Origin: Campylobacter mucosalis
GTDB taxonomy: Bacteria; Campylobacterota; Campylobacteria; Campylobacterales; Campylobacteraceae
Assembly (NCBI RefSeq): GCF_013372205.1
Contig: NZ_CP053831.1
Location: 930,001 to 994,000 of the forward strand
DNA length: 64,000 nt
Direction of reading: 5' to 3'
Below are positions 8,639-17,452 of the stretch, piece by piece. The stretch's first letter is position 1, and every line of letters starts with the position of its first letter. The notes beneath the pieces are model-generated. The model was not told the DNA's origin, did no database searches, and was given only the letters and a program-made list of their open reading frames with translations. The position numbers were made by a program, and so were the translations under genes.

Positions 8639-9666
8639 TAGCAATAAGTGGCGGTGGCACAGGCGGACATTTGGCGATAGCAAGGGCATTTTGCAAACAG
8701 TTAAATTTGCTTGATAAAAAAAGTATATTTATAGGCTCACAAAATGGACAGGACAAAATGTGGTTTGAAAATGATGAAAATTTTAGCAAATGCTACTTTC
8801 TGCCAAGCTCAGGCGTGGTAAATAAAAGAGGATTAGCAAAACTAGAGTCGCTTCTAAACATCATAAAATTAGCCTTTAAATGCAAAGAAATTTTTAAACA
8901 AAACAAAATAAAAGCCGTAATAAGCGTCGGCGGATACTCAGCAGCCCCAGCCTCAATAGCTGCCATACTTTGTGGCATACCACTTTTCATACACGAGCAA
9001 AACGCCGTAAATGGCAGACTAAACTCCCTACTTAAGCCGTTTGCAAAGGGTTTTTATAGCTCTTATGCCACTGCTCCTTTTTGCTACCCAGTCGATGAGA
9101 AATTTTTCCTTTTAAAAAGACAAAGGCAGGAGTTAAAAACGATACTCTTTCTTGGTGGCTCACAAGGAGCAAAAGCGATTAATGAACTAGCAATAAACAT
9201 AGCCATAAATTTAAAAAATATGGGGATAAAAATCATTCATCAATGTGGCAAAAACTCGTTTTTTGAGCTAAAAGATAGATATGAAAAACTTGGGCTTAGT
9301 AGTGATGATGTTAAGCTATTTGACTTTTCTCAAGATATCGAGCTTAAAATGCACGAGGCTGACCTTTGTATCAGCAGAGCAGGAGCCAGCTCACTTTGGG
9401 AGATAACGGCAAATGCTCTACCAGCGATATTTATACCATTCCCACACGCTGCTAGCAATCATCAATTTTACAACGCAAAATTCCTAAAAGACGCAAACCT
9501 TGCTGAAATTTGTTTACAAAATGGCCCTAGTGTAGATAGCGATAAAATTTTAAAAATCATCAAAGAGTATGACATCGCAAAAACTAGCAAAGCTCTTAGT
9601 GGCATTATAAATTTAGAAAAGACCAACGAGATAATAAACGACATAATATCAAAAGGAAAATTATAA
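8635..9666 (+). CDS. murG: Undecaprenyl-PP-MurNAc-pentapeptide GlcNAc transferase
   Basis: Makes lipid II from lipid I at the inner membrane. Motifs: ISGGGTGGHLAIARA at the N-terminus, IHEQNAVNGRLNS, LGGSQGAKAIN and CISRAGASSLWEI, the donor-binding loops of GT28 MurG. At 343 residues it is near E. coli length (355). Coupled to ftsW by ATGA. The next frame downstream overlaps its stop but is a decayed gene. Confidence 0.95.
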   Translation: MIAISGGGTGGHLAIARAFCKQLNLLDKKSIFIGSQNGQDKMWFENDENFSKCYFLPSSGVVNKRGLAKLESLLNIIKLAFKCKEIFKQNKIKAVISVGGYSAAPASIAAILCGIPLFIHEQNAVNGRLNSLLKPFAKGFYSSYATAPFCYPVDEKFFLLKRQRQELKTILFLGGSQGAKAINELAINIAINLKNMGIKIIHQCGKNSFFELKDRYEKLGLSSDDVKLFDFSQDIELKMHEADLCISRAGASSLWEITANALPAIFIPFPHAASNHQFYNAKFLKDANLAEICLQNGPSVDSDKILKIIKEYDIAKTSKALSGIINLEKTNEIINDIISKGKL

Positions 9667-10258
9667 AAACGCTAATCATAAACGCACATCCAATCCCAAA
9701 CGACAAAAACTCCTGCTCAAATAAATTACAACAAGCTTTCGTGTCAGAATTTGTAAGCAAATTTGTTAAAAATGAGCTTGAAATTTTAAATTTAACCAAT
9801 GAGTTTATCCCGACTCTTAATGAAAGCATGCTTAACACATTTGGCAAAAAGATGATTTAACAAAAGAAGAACAAAAATTTCAAACCGCCAAAGAGAGCTT
9901 TTAGAGCAATTTAAACGCAACAAACACATAGTCATCGTAACTCCGCTACATAATTTTAACATTACGTCAAAATTTAAAGAGTATATTGACAATATTTTTA
10001 TAGCAAGAGAGACTTTTAAATACGTAAGTGGCGTCTCTATCGGACTTATGAGTGATGATAGAAAGGTTTTATTACTTCAATCAAGCGGTGCAATTTACTC
10101 ACAAAACGATCCAAAATACTCTCCAATAAAGCTAAGCCGTATTTACATAAGCCGAAGGCACGGCTGTAAGCGCTATCAATAAAGACACAATGCTACAAAA
10201 CGCCATAAACGAGATAAAAGATAAATTTGTCAAATTCTACTCTAAACATAGAGCATAG
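9663..10258 (+). pseudogene. NAD(P)H:quinone oxidoreductase/azoreductase (flavodoxin fold), decayed
   Basis: Three frames must be joined to read one flavoprotein: KTLIINAHPIPNDKNS at the N-terminus; DDLTKEEQKFQTAKE after a shift near 9850; HIVIVTPLHNFNITSKFKEY with SGVSIGLMSDDRKVLLLQ after a second shift near 9900; and EGTAVSAINKDTM after a third near 10155. The presumed ATG, expected to overlap the murG stop as ATGA, reads ATA (9663). The central segment matches FMN-dependent quinone/azo reductases. With the start and several positions damaged, this is true decay rather than one sequencing error. The remnant's stop lies inside the 3' end of the opposing PLP-protein gene. Confidence 0.85.
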
Positions 10259-10874
10259 AGCCGATACGAAGCATATTTGAGCCTGTTTTTAAGGCTAGTT
10301 CGTAATCTTGGCTCATCCCCATAGAGCAGACTACGGCACCTTGATTTTGCAAATTTTCAAAAATTTTGTATGTCATCTCAAAGCTCTTTTGAACATCGCA
10401 AACATTGTCCGTGTGTGCCCCTATGCTCATTACACCGACTAAATTTAAATTTTTACACTCCTGCTTTATACGCAAATAAACATCAATAGCCTCATCAAAA
10501 CCAACGCCTTGTTTACTTATCTCATCGGCAGAATTTATCTGTAAAAGTGTATCAAGCTTGTAATCTAGGCGTTTATCAACCTCTTTTGCCCTTTTAAAAC
10601 TATCGCAACTTTGCCATAAAGCTGGACGTAAAGATATAAGCTGATTTATCTTGTTGCTTTGTAAGCGACCTATCATATGCCATTTTATATTAAGGTTACT
10701 AAGTTCGCTCTGCTTTTTTGCTAACTCCTGCACCCTATTTTCGCCAAAATCAATCTGTCCTTGATTGTAAAGCTCTAAAACCTCTTTTGATGTTACGTTT
10801 TTACTCACTGCAACTAGTTTAGTGCTTGGATTTATGGCATAAATTTTATCCAAAAGCTCTCTTAAAACTATCAT
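10242..10874 (-). CDS. yggS: YggS/PROSC-family pyridoxal-phosphate-binding protein
   Basis: PLP homeostasis protein with an alanine-racemase-like N-terminal barrel and no known catalytic turnover. Lys in KLVAVSKNV is the PLP anchor; FGENRVQEL, WHMIGRLQSNK and GMSQDYELAL are family signatures. At 210 residues it is slightly short. The ATG overlaps the rseP stop by 4 bases, so both belong to the minus-strand unit 12178-10242. Confidence 0.9.
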   Translation of the reverse strand: MIVLRELLDKIYAINPSTKLVAVSKNVTSKEVLELYNQGQIDFGENRVQELAKKQSELSNLNIKWHMIGRLQSNKINQLISLRPALWQSCDSFKRAKEVDKRLDYKLDTLLQINSADEISKQGVGFDEAIDVYLRIKQECKNLNLVGVMSIGAHTDNVCDVQKSFEMTYKIFENLQNQGAVVCSMGMSQDYELALKTGSNMLRIGSMLYV

Positions 10875-11983
10875 TTTACACCCTCGCTAAGTCTCATAAC
10901 ATCATTAAAAGTCGCAAGTATCATAAGAGAAAACAAAATAACCCAGCCAAAATAGGTAAGATACGTAAAGGCTTTCTCGCTAACTTCTCGCCTAAAAATA
11001 AGCTCATAAAGGTTAAAAACTATGTGTCCACCGTCAAGTGCTGGTATCGGAAGCAAATTTAACACCCCTAAATTTACAGAAAGCAAGGCTGTTATGATAA
11101 GAAGCACGACAAAATCGCTCTTTGCCGCCTTTGCCGTTATGTCTGTTATTTGAACTATACCGCCGACCTCCTTTAGTGGCACGACGCCCTCGACTAGTTT
11201 TTTAAGCCCTAAAAATATGAGTTTTGAAGCCTCTATTGTCTCTTTATATGCGTATTTTACCGCGTCAAAACCGCTATAGTAAAGCTTTATAACATCACCA
11301 CTTGGAGATATGCCTATCATCGCACGTTGCTCAATCTCGCCAAACATCGTCCTACCTTGGCTTATCTTTGGTGTAAGAGTAAGATTTATGATTTGATTAT
11401 TTCTTTCTATTTGTATAGTAGTCGGCTCTGTTTTGACATTTTTTTTAATATCGTCCCACTCTTTAATTAAAACGTCATTGATATATAAAATTTTATCCCC
11501 AGACTTTAAATTTGCACTCGCTCCAGCTGAGCCTTCAAGAACTTTACCCACAACAGGAGCAAACTTATCAACACCCATAAAACCAATAGCAATAAATATA
11601 AAAAATGCAAGGATAAAGTTAAAAAATGGTCCAGCAAAAAGTATCGCTATACGCCCCAAAGGACCCACTGAGTTATAGCTATCAGGATCGTAGTTTTTAT
11701 GGCGTGGATCGCTGTCGTCCTGTCCTTTTAACTGAACATATCCGCCAAGCGGTATAGCAGAGATCGCATACTCAGTCTGTCCTATACGTTTTTTAATAAG
11801 CTTTTGACCAAAACCTATACTAAATGTATTTACGCAAACCCCAAGCATACGAGCCACCAAAAAATGCCCTAGTTCGTGGAAAAATACCAAAAATGAAAGC
11901 ACTAAAATCGTTGCAAAAATATACCAAGAGTAAAAATAGATCCCAACCACTAAAAGAGCGACAACAAAAACAACGCTTTTCAT
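10871..11983 (-). CDS. rseP: Site-2 intramembrane zinc metalloprotease (RseP, M50)
   Basis: Cleaves transmembrane segments and remnant signal peptides. The zinc motif HELGH is at residues 36-40 in the first helices, one PDZ domain sits in the middle (FAPVVGKVLEGSAGASANLKSG), and LPIPALDGGHIVF carries the third zinc ligand. At 370 residues it has a single PDZ, shorter than the double-PDZ E. coli RseP (450). Neighbours: a small charged protein upstream and the PLP protein downstream. Confidence 0.92.
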   Translation of the reverse strand: MKSVVFVVALLVVGIYFYSWYIFATILVLSFLVFFHELGHFLVARMLGVCVNTFSIGFGQKLIKKRIGQTEYAISAIPLGGYVQLKGQDDSDPRHKNYDPDSYNSVGPLGRIAILFAGPFFNFILAFFIFIAIGFMGVDKFAPVVGKVLEGSAGASANLKSGDKILYINDVLIKEWDDIKKNVKTEPTTIQIERNNQIINLTLTPKISQGRTMFGEIEQRAMIGISPSGDVIKLYYSGFDAVKYAYKETIEASKLIFLGLKKLVEGVVPLKEVGGIVQITDITAKAAKSDFVVLLIITALLSVNLGVLNLLPIPALDGGHIVFNLYELIFRREVSEKAFTYLTYFGWVILFSLMILATFNDVMRLSEGVK

Positions 11984-12178
11984 TTAAATTTTTCTAATAT
12001 CGCTATTTTTTATGTAGGCTAAAAACTCATCTCTTAGCTTATCTTCTTTATGAGCAATGGCTTCTTCTTTGCTAAATTCTTGCCTTTTCTCCGCCTTTTG
12101 TATCTTTTTTGTATCAGTACCCTGCTCTTTTACTAACTCTTTTTTTATCTCTTTTAAGCTATCAAAAAAATCGTTCAT
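11984..12178 (-). CDS. Small charged hypothetical protein upstream of rseP
   Basis: 64 residues, MNDFFDSLKEIKKELV... rich in Lys and Glu, probably helical, cytoplasmic, with no recognised domain. It abuts rseP with no gap and carries a plausible ribosome site (AAAGGGAC) before ATG 12176-12178. Coding is supported by tight operon packing and the typical charged composition of the genome's small proteins. Function unknown. Confidence 0.65.
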   Translation of the reverse strand: MNDFFDSLKEIKKELVKEQGTDTKKIQKAEKRQEFSKEEAIAHKEDKLRDEFLAYIKNSDIRKI

Positions 12179-12304
12179 TTTTAATGTCCCTTTTAAAATT
12201 TTAGGTAAAGATTATCAAAATTTTGCAAAATTTTTAATAAAATTTCAAATATATGCTATTTTTAAGGAAAGTTTGCGTATAATCACAACTCTTTAATTTA
12301 TTGT

Positions 12305-12381
12305 GCGCTCGTAGCTCAGCTGGATAGAGCATTTGATTGCGGTTCAAAAGGTCAGAGATTCGAATTCTCTCGGGCGCACCA
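12305..12381 (+). tRNA. tRNA-Arg (anticodon GCG)
   Basis: A 77-base cloverleaf with CCA encoded. Acceptor GCGCTCG (12305-12311) pairs with CGGGCGC (12371-12377) with one G-U. The anticodon loop TTGCGGT gives GCG, reading CGC/CGU; most bacteria use ACG for this box. The T-loop is TTCGAAT. The gene ends on the base next to the stop codon of rpoN, which runs convergently. Confidence 0.96.
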
Positions 12382-13617
12382 CTATCCTTTCATTTCATAG
12401 ACTCGTTTTCGTTCGCTAGAGCTTCCTATATTTAGCATTTGTCTGTATTTTGTGATAGTTCGCCTAACTATGTCTATGTTAAATTCCTTTTTAATTAACT
12501 CAACGATTTTAAGATCACTAAGTGGTTTTTTTGGATTTTCTTTATTGATGATTTCAACCAAAAATTGCTTTATCGCTTCGTTTGAAACGTCATCATCAAT
12601 TGCCGTTGCAAAAAATTTCTTAAGTGGTATCGTCCCACGTGAACAGAGTAGATATTTATTTGCTATCGCACGACTTATGGTTGAGGGGTTTCTTGCTATA
12701 TCATCTGCGATATCCTTAAGCCTCATCGGTTTTATCTCGCCACCAAAAAAGAAGTCGTATTGATACTCAACTATCATTAAGCCAATCTTATAAAGCGTGG
12801 CTTTTCTCATTTCAAGTGCGTCTATTAAATCCTTTGCCTCTTTTATCCTGTTTTGGACAAACTCACTCTTTATATCAAGTGCGTCAAGTACTATCTCAGG
12901 GTAAAAATCATCGTTTAAGCTCACGCTAATGCCGTTTTCATCGTTATTTATGATGATATCAGGCGTAACTTGTGCTGAGTCATTTATAAACTCAATGGCT
13001 GGTGGATTTTTTAGCTTTTTTACTAAATTTATAGCATTTTCATACTCTTTTTGCTTTGTAAATTTGGCTAAATCGTCAAAATTTTCTATTAAAATTTTAG
13101 CAAAATCATAGCTTTTATCATCAGAGTAAAGCTCATCAAGCTGAAACAAAAAGCTCTCTTTTAAGTCCTTTGCTCCAACACCAACAGGCTCTAAATAGGC
13201 AAATCTTTTGCGAATTTTCTCAACTTCATCACTATTAAAACCAGCTAAAATTTCATCATCATACTCAAAATAGCCCTCATCATTTATGCATTCAATGATT
13301 TTTTTTGCTATCGTTTGCGATTTTTGTGTGGGAAAAAGTGGTGGATTTATTTGATTTATCAGTGTTTGCCAAAGGCTATCTTTTTGCACGACAACGGCTT
13401 CAAGCGTATCTGAAACCGAGTTTTTAGAAATTTCTTTAAAGAAGTTTTTTTTAGGCACTTTTATGCGATTTTCAATCGTTACAAAGGGATTTTTTTCGCA
13501 AAAATTTTCTAAATTTTCTTTTAGTTCATCAAGATTTACGCTTAAAAGCCCAAGCCACGACCTTAGCGTGGTGTTTAGCTTTGATTTTTGGGTGTTTGCC
13601 TGTTTTACACGAAGCAT
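12382..13617 (-). CDS. rpoN: RNA polymerase sigma-54 factor
   Basis: Directs transcription of the flagellar middle genes in Campylobacter with FlgR. The N-terminal region has LRSWLGLLSVNLDELKE (activator-binding), the middle has the core-binding repeats, and the C-terminus has the RpoN box variant VRRTITKYRQ (about residue 385) that contacts the -24 element. At 411 residues it is near the usual Campylobacter length. It is the last gene of the minus-strand string S4-tsaE-lptB-rpoN, 3 bases after lptB. Confidence 0.95.
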   Translation of the reverse strand: MLRVKQANTQKSKLNTTLRSWLGLLSVNLDELKENLENFCEKNPFVTIENRIKVPKKNFFKEISKNSVSDTLEAVVVQKDSLWQTLINQINPPLFPTQKSQTIAKKIIECINDEGYFEYDDEILAGFNSDEVEKIRKRFAYLEPVGVGAKDLKESFLFQLDELYSDDKSYDFAKILIENFDDLAKFTKQKEYENAINLVKKLKNPPAIEFINDSAQVTPDIIINNDENGISVSLNDDFYPEIVLDALDIKSEFVQNRIKEAKDLIDALEMRKATLYKIGLMIVEYQYDFFFGGEIKPMRLKDIADDIARNPSTISRAIANKYLLCSRGTIPLKKFFATAIDDDVSNEAIKQFLVEIINKENPKKPLSDLKIVELIKKEFNIDIVRRTITKYRQMLNIGSSSERKRVYEMKG

Positions 13618-13620
13618 TTT

Positions 13621-14352
13621 TTACTCTAAGAGTTTAAACTCTTCGCCAAGGTAGTGTGTGCGGACATTTTTATCGTTTGCAACCTCGTTTGCACTGCCAC
13701 TAGCTAGAAGTGAGCCATCTTTTATGACGTAAGCTCTGTCGCAAATAGCTAGGGTTTCACGCACGTTATGATCGGTTATTAACACGCCGATACCTAAATT
13801 TTTAAGATCCCTTACGATACTTTGAATATCACTAACAGCAATTGGATCAACACCCGCAAAAGGCTCATCAAGAAGTAGAAATTTTGGCGTTATCATCAGG
13901 CTTCTAGCGATCTCGCAACGCCGTCTTTCGCCACCGCTTAAACTTACACCCTTTCTTAGACGAATAGGCTCAATGTTAAGCAGTTCAAGCATCTCATTTA
14001 CCTTTTGTTCGCACTCTTTTTTATCTTTATAAATCAGCTCGGCACCCAAAAGTAAATTCTCTTCAACGCTTAAATCTTTAAATATTGAAGACTCTTGTGG
14101 CAGGTAGCCAATGCCCATCTGGGCTCGTTTATGAAGTGGCACAGCAGTTACATCTTTATCATCTAAAAACACCCCGCCACTACTTGGACTAATTAGCCCA
14201 CAAATCATATAAAATGTGGTCGTCTTACCAGCACCATTTGGACCAAGAAGCCCTACAACTTCACCACTTTTTATCTCTAAACTTATGCCTTTTATAATCT
14301 GCGTCTTTTTTATCGTTTTTTTAAGCTCTTTTACTTGTAATTTATGCACCAC
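13621..14352 (-). CDS. lptB: Lipopolysaccharide export ABC ATPase
   Basis: Powers LPS or LOS extraction from the inner membrane with LptFG. Walker A GPNGAGKTTT (about residue 37), signature LSGGERRRCEIARS, Walker B LLLDEPFAGVDP and the switch His in TDHNVRETL are all present; the GVDP aspartate loop is typical of LptB. 243 residues, standard. The 5' end overlaps tsaE by 11 bases, and rpoN follows immediately, as in many proteobacteria. Confidence 0.93.
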   Translation of the reverse strand: MVHKLQVKELKKTIKKTQIIKGISLEIKSGEVVGLLGPNGAGKTTTFYMICGLISPSSGGVFLDDKDVTAVPLHKRAQMGIGYLPQESSIFKDLSVEENLLLGAELIYKDKKECEQKVNEMLELLNIEPIRLRKGVSLSGGERRRCEIARSLMITPKFLLLDEPFAGVDPIAVSDIQSIVRDLKNLGIGVLITDHNVRETLAICDRAYVIKDGSLLASGSANEVANDKNVRTHYLGEEFKLLE

Positions 14353-14743
14353 TAACCTCGTATTTTCTTGCGTTTTGTTCTAAATTTATCGCTATTTTTA
14401 TGTATTTTAAACGATAATTATTTAAAATTTTCTCTAAATTCTCATCGCCCCACTCAACCAAATGAAGTCCATCTTCAAAAAAATTCTCAACCAAGCCATT
14501 TTTTATAAGTCCGTCCGTGCCGTTTTGATAAATATCGTAGTGATAAATCGTCCCAAATTTACCAGTATAACTTTGCATTACCGAAAATGTCGGAGAGCTT
14601 ACATTATCATCTACGCCGTGAAATTTAGCTATGTGTTTAACAAGCGTCGTTTTGCCACTTGCAAGTGTGCCAACAAGCAAGATAATGCCCTGTTTTGGCA
14701 GAGTTTTAACCAGCTCTTTTAGCTCATTTTCTTTTAAAATCAT
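14342..14743 (-). CDS. tsaE: tRNA threonylcarbamoyladenosine biosynthesis ATPase TsaE
   Basis: Assists TsaB/TsaD in making t6A37 on ANN-decoding tRNAs. P-loop GTLASGKTTLVKHI (about 25-38), SSPTFSVMQSY and the closing HLVEWGDE with its catalytic tryptophan/glutamate pattern identify the family. 133 residues, normal. It overlaps both neighbours (4 bases with the S4 gene, 11 with lptB). Confidence 0.92.
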   Translation of the reverse strand: MILKENELKELVKTLPKQGIILLVGTLASGKTTLVKHIAKFHGVDDNVSSPTFSVMQSYTGKFGTIYHYDIYQNGTDGLIKNGLVENFFEDGLHLVEWGDENLEKILNNYRLKYIKIAINLEQNARKYEVSGA

Positions 14744-14985
14744 AGCTGTTTTACATACTCACTTTGCGCTGATTTTGGGATTGATTTTGTTGTTGGGATA
14801 GCTAGTACTTGATAACTTATCTCATTTGTTATAAATTTTATCGTGATTTTATCGCCGATTTTTACGTCTTTACTAGCTTTTGCGACCACGCCATTAATGC
14901 TAACGACACCACTTTTGCACATATCTTCTGAAACCGCTCGTCGTTTTGTTATATTTACGACATTTAAAAATTTATCCACTCTCAT
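14740..14985 (-). CDS. Small S4-domain RNA-binding protein (RqcP/Hsp15-like)
   Basis: 81 residues from ATG 14983-14985 (MRVDKFLNVVNITKRRA). The S4 motif fills the first 50 residues, with the basic RNA-contact face KRRAVSEDM and the loop GVVSINGVVAKASKDVKIGD. Proteins like this act on stalled ribosomes or 50S-peptidyl-tRNA; which one applies here cannot be told. A TTG six codons earlier (15001-15003) also keeps the frame open, but the shorter start matches the family. It leads the tsaE-lptB-rpoN operon. Confidence 0.85.
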   Translation of the reverse strand: MRVDKFLNVVNITKRRAVSEDMCKSGVVSINGVVAKASKDVKIGDKITIKFITNEISYQVLAIPTTKSIPKSAQSEYVKQL

Positions 14986-15069
14986 AACTCGGATTTTAGC
15001 CAAATAAAGCTTAATTAAAACATTTTTTTTATAAAATCGTCCAACTTATAATATCAAAGGAGATGCACT

Positions 15070-16293
15070 ATGAAAAAAGATGTTAAAAAGGTTGTTCTAG
15101 CCTACTCTGGCGGACTTGATACGAGTATTATTTTAAAGTGGCTTCAAGATGAGTATAAATGCGAAGTCGTAACATTTACGGCTGATATCGGTCAGGGCGA
15201 AGAGCTTGAACCAGCAAGAGTTAAGGCATTAGAGCTTGGCATAAAACCTGAAAATATCTTTATTGAGGATTTAAAAGAAGAATTCGTGCGTGATTTTGTA
15301 TTTCCTATGTTTAGAGCAAATGCCGTGTATGAGGGAGAATATCTGCTTGGTACATCAATTGCACGTCCATTAATCGCTAAACGACAAGCTGAGATTGCCT
15401 CTTTGGTAAGAGCTGACGGCGTTAGTCACGGAGCTACTGGCAAAGGCAACGACCAAGTCCGCTTTGAGCTTGGATATTACGCACTTGGCGATAATCTTAC
15501 AATAATCGCTCCTTGGCGTGAGTGGGAGTTAAACTCACGTGAAAAATTATTAGCTTATGCAGAAAAAAACGGCATAAAAATAGAGAAAAAACCAGGCAAA
15601 AGCCCATACTCAATGGACGCAAATTTACTTCACATCTCATACGAGGGCTTGGTGCTTGAAAATCCAGCAAACGCCCCTGAAAAAGATATGTGGCGATGGA
15701 CGACTGATCCAAAAGACGCACCAAATGAGAGCGAGATAATAGAGATCGGCTATGAAAAAGGCGACCCAGTTAGTATTAACGGCAAAAGACTAAGTCCGGC
15801 TGAAATTTTAACCGAGCTAAACCGCCTAGGTGCAAAGCACGGCATAGGCAGACTTGATTTGGCTGAAAACCGCTCAGTTGGTATGAAAAGCCGAGGTTGC
15901 TATGAAACACCGGGTGGCACGATAATGCTAAAAGCGCACAGAGCCATTGAAAGCATTACGCTAGATCGTGGTGCAGCTCACTTAAAAGATGAGCTTATGC
16001 CAAAATACGCCGAGCTAATTTATAACGGCTACTGGTGGTCGCCAGAGCGTTTAATGCTTCAAGCTTTAATTGACAAGAGCCAAGAGAATGTAAATGGCTG
16101 GGTTAAAGTTGAGCTTTATAAAGGCAATGTCATCATTTTGGGTCGCGATAGTAAAACCGATAACCTATTTAACGAGGCATTTAGCACCTTTGAAGAGGAT
16201 AATGTTTTTGATCAAAAAGACGCGAATGGCTTTATAAAACTAAATGCGCTTCGCTTTATAATCGGCAAAAAAGCTGGTAGAAAATTTAAATAA
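15070..16293 (+). CDS. argG: Argininosuccinate synthase
   Basis: Joins citrulline and aspartate in arginine synthesis, ATP-dependent. PP-loop [15 protein letters not shown] at residues 11-25, [22 protein letters not shown] and [11 protein letters not shown] are the type I ArgG signatures. 407 residues, standard. Strong ribosome site AAAGGAG (15056-15062), 7 bases before ATG. TATAAAAT (15030-15037) is a likely -10; a perfect TATAAT at 15047-15052 is too close to the ribosome site to be the main promoter. Confidence 0.96.
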   Translation: MKKDVKKVVLAYSGGLDTSIILKWLQDEYKCEVVTFTADIGQGEELEPARVKALELGIKPENIFIEDLKEEFVRDFVFPMFRANAVYEGEYLLGTSIARPLIAKRQAEIASLVRADGVSHGATGKGNDQVRFELGYYALGDNLTIIAPWREWELNSREKLLAYAEKNGIKIEKKPGKSPYSMDANLLHISYEGLVLENPANAPEKDMWRWTTDPKDAPNESEIIEIGYEKGDPVSINGKRLSPAEILTELNRLGAKHGIGRLDLAENRSVGMKSRGCYETPGGTIMLKAHRAIESITLDRGAAHLKDELMPKYAELIYNGYWWSPERLMLQALIDKSQENVNGWVKVELYKGNVIILGRDSKTDNLFNEAFSTFEEDNVFDQKDANGFIKLNALRFIIGKKAGRKFK

Positions 16294-16367
16294 TTTTGGT
16301 AAGAAAGCTAAAATTTTAAAAAACAAAAAAGCGAAAGTATATTGCGATAAAATTAAATGTTGCGACG

Positions 16368-16402
16368 AAATTTCGCCTAAGGTTAGACTTTTGGCGAAAT
16401 TT
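16368..16402. other. Inverted repeat between argG and rplI
   Basis: AAATTTCGCC (16368-16377) and GGCGAAATTT (16393-16402) are perfectly complementary around a 15-base loop. No T-run follows, so it is a poor intrinsic terminator. It lies 60 bases upstream of rplI and could be a leader structure or a processing site; I see no direct evidence for either. The rest of 16294-16460 holds no supported gene. Confidence 0.5.
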
Positions 16403-16460
16403 TACAGCTCATTTAAAGACGTGCAAAAAAACGACGCTAAAAATTTAAAAAAGGATATAG

Positions 16461-16910
16461 ATGAAAGTTTTATTAATAAAAGATGTAAAATCACTTGGCA
16501 AAGCTGGTGAGATAAAAGATGTAAAAGACGGCTATGCAAATAATTTTTTAATAGGCAAAGGCTTAGCAAAAGCCGCTACGCCAGATGTTTTAAGACAATA
16601 CGAGGCCGCACAAAAACGCAAAGCCGAGGAGCAAAAATACGAACTAGCCAATATTGAGAAGCTAAAAGCCGAGCTTGAAAAGATAAAAGTTGTCATTAAA
16701 AAACCGCTTGGTGCAAATGGAGCGTTGTTTGGCTCGGTTTCAAAAGATGAAATTTCAGCTGAGCTTGAAAAATCACACCACTTAATCGTGGATAAAAAGA
16801 GCATTGAAATTGAGAGCGGACACCTAAAAGCGGTTGGAATTTACACGCTTGATGTGCGTTTAGGACAGGGAATTCACGCTAGTTTAAAAGTAGAAGTTGA
16901 GGGCGAGTAG
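16461..16910 (+). CDS. rplI: 50S ribosomal protein L9
   Basis: Binds 23S rRNA at the L1 stalk base. [17 protein letters not shown] and [15 protein letters not shown] are the canonical N-terminal domain, a long helix rich in Lys and Glu links to the C-terminal domain, and the 149-residue length matches E. coli L9. AAAAAGGA precedes the ATG. The TAG stop shares a base with the GTG of hslV, so rplI is co-expressed with the HslUV protease. Confidence 0.95.
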   Translation: MKVLLIKDVKSLGKAGEIKDVKDGYANNFLIGKGLAKAATPDVLRQYEAAQKRKAEEQKYELANIEKLKAELEKIKVVIKKPLGANGALFGSVSKDEISAELEKSHHLIVDKKSIEIESGHLKAVGIYTLDVRLGQGIHASLKVEVEGE

Positions 16911-17452
16911 TGTTTCACGCAACGACCATTTTAGCCTATAAAGGCAAGGATAAATCCGTAATCGGCGGAGATGGGCAAGTAAGCTTTGGAAACACCATTT
17001 TAAAGGGCAATGCCGTTAAAATTCGCAAAATCAAAGACGGCAAAGTCCTAGCTGGTTTTGCAGGCAGTACCGCTGACGCGTTTAACCTTTTTGATATGTT
17101 TGAAAAACACCTTGATGCTACAAAAGGCGACCTTTTAAAGGCTGTTGTTGAGTTTAGCAAAGAGTGGCGAAAGGATAAGTATTTACGCAAACTTGAAGCT
17201 ATGATGCTCGTTTTAAACAGAGAGAAAATTTTCTTACTTAGTGGGACTGGCGATGTTATTGAGCCAGAAGACGGCAAGATAGCAGCGATTGGCAGTGGCG
17301 GAAACTACGCACTTTCAGCAGCACGCGCCCTTGATAAACTAGCCGACATTGACGCTGAAATTTTAGTCAAAGAGAGCCTAATGATAGCTGGAGAAATTTG
17401 CATTTACACAAATACAAACATAAAAACTTACGTGATTGAGGATGAAAAATAA
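16910..17452 (+). CDS. hslV: ATP-dependent protease subunit HslV (ClpQ)
   Basis: Proteasome-like peptidase core working with HslU. The catalytic threonine is probably Thr5 or Thr6 in [13 protein letters not shown], so four or five residues must be removed instead of the single Met of E. coli HslV (MTT). [10 protein letters not shown] and [16 protein letters not shown] are conserved. GTG start at 16910-16912 overlaps the rplI stop by one base; its own stop overlaps the ATG of hslU. Confidence 0.95.
   Translation: MFHATTILAYKGKDKSVIGGDGQVSFGNTILKGNAVKIRKIKDGKVLAGFAGSTADAFNLFDMFEKHLDATKGDLLKAVVEFSKEWRKDKYLRKLEAMMLVLNREKIFLLSGTGDVIEPEDGKIAAIGSGGNYALSAARALDKLADIDAEILVKESLMIAGEICIYTNTNIKTYVIEDEK

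Noticed and set aside
9605-9992. Two short minus-strand frames after murG
   Set aside because: They are antisense to the decayed reductase, whose protein pieces are recognisable on the plus strand.
15047-15052. Perfect TATAAT before argG as the main promoter
   Set aside because: A start site 7 bases on would fall inside the ribosome site; TATAAAAT at 15030 is better placed.
16300-16510. Stop-free plus-strand frame before and into rplI
   Set aside because: No start codon near its front, and it runs out of frame into rplI, so no coding support.
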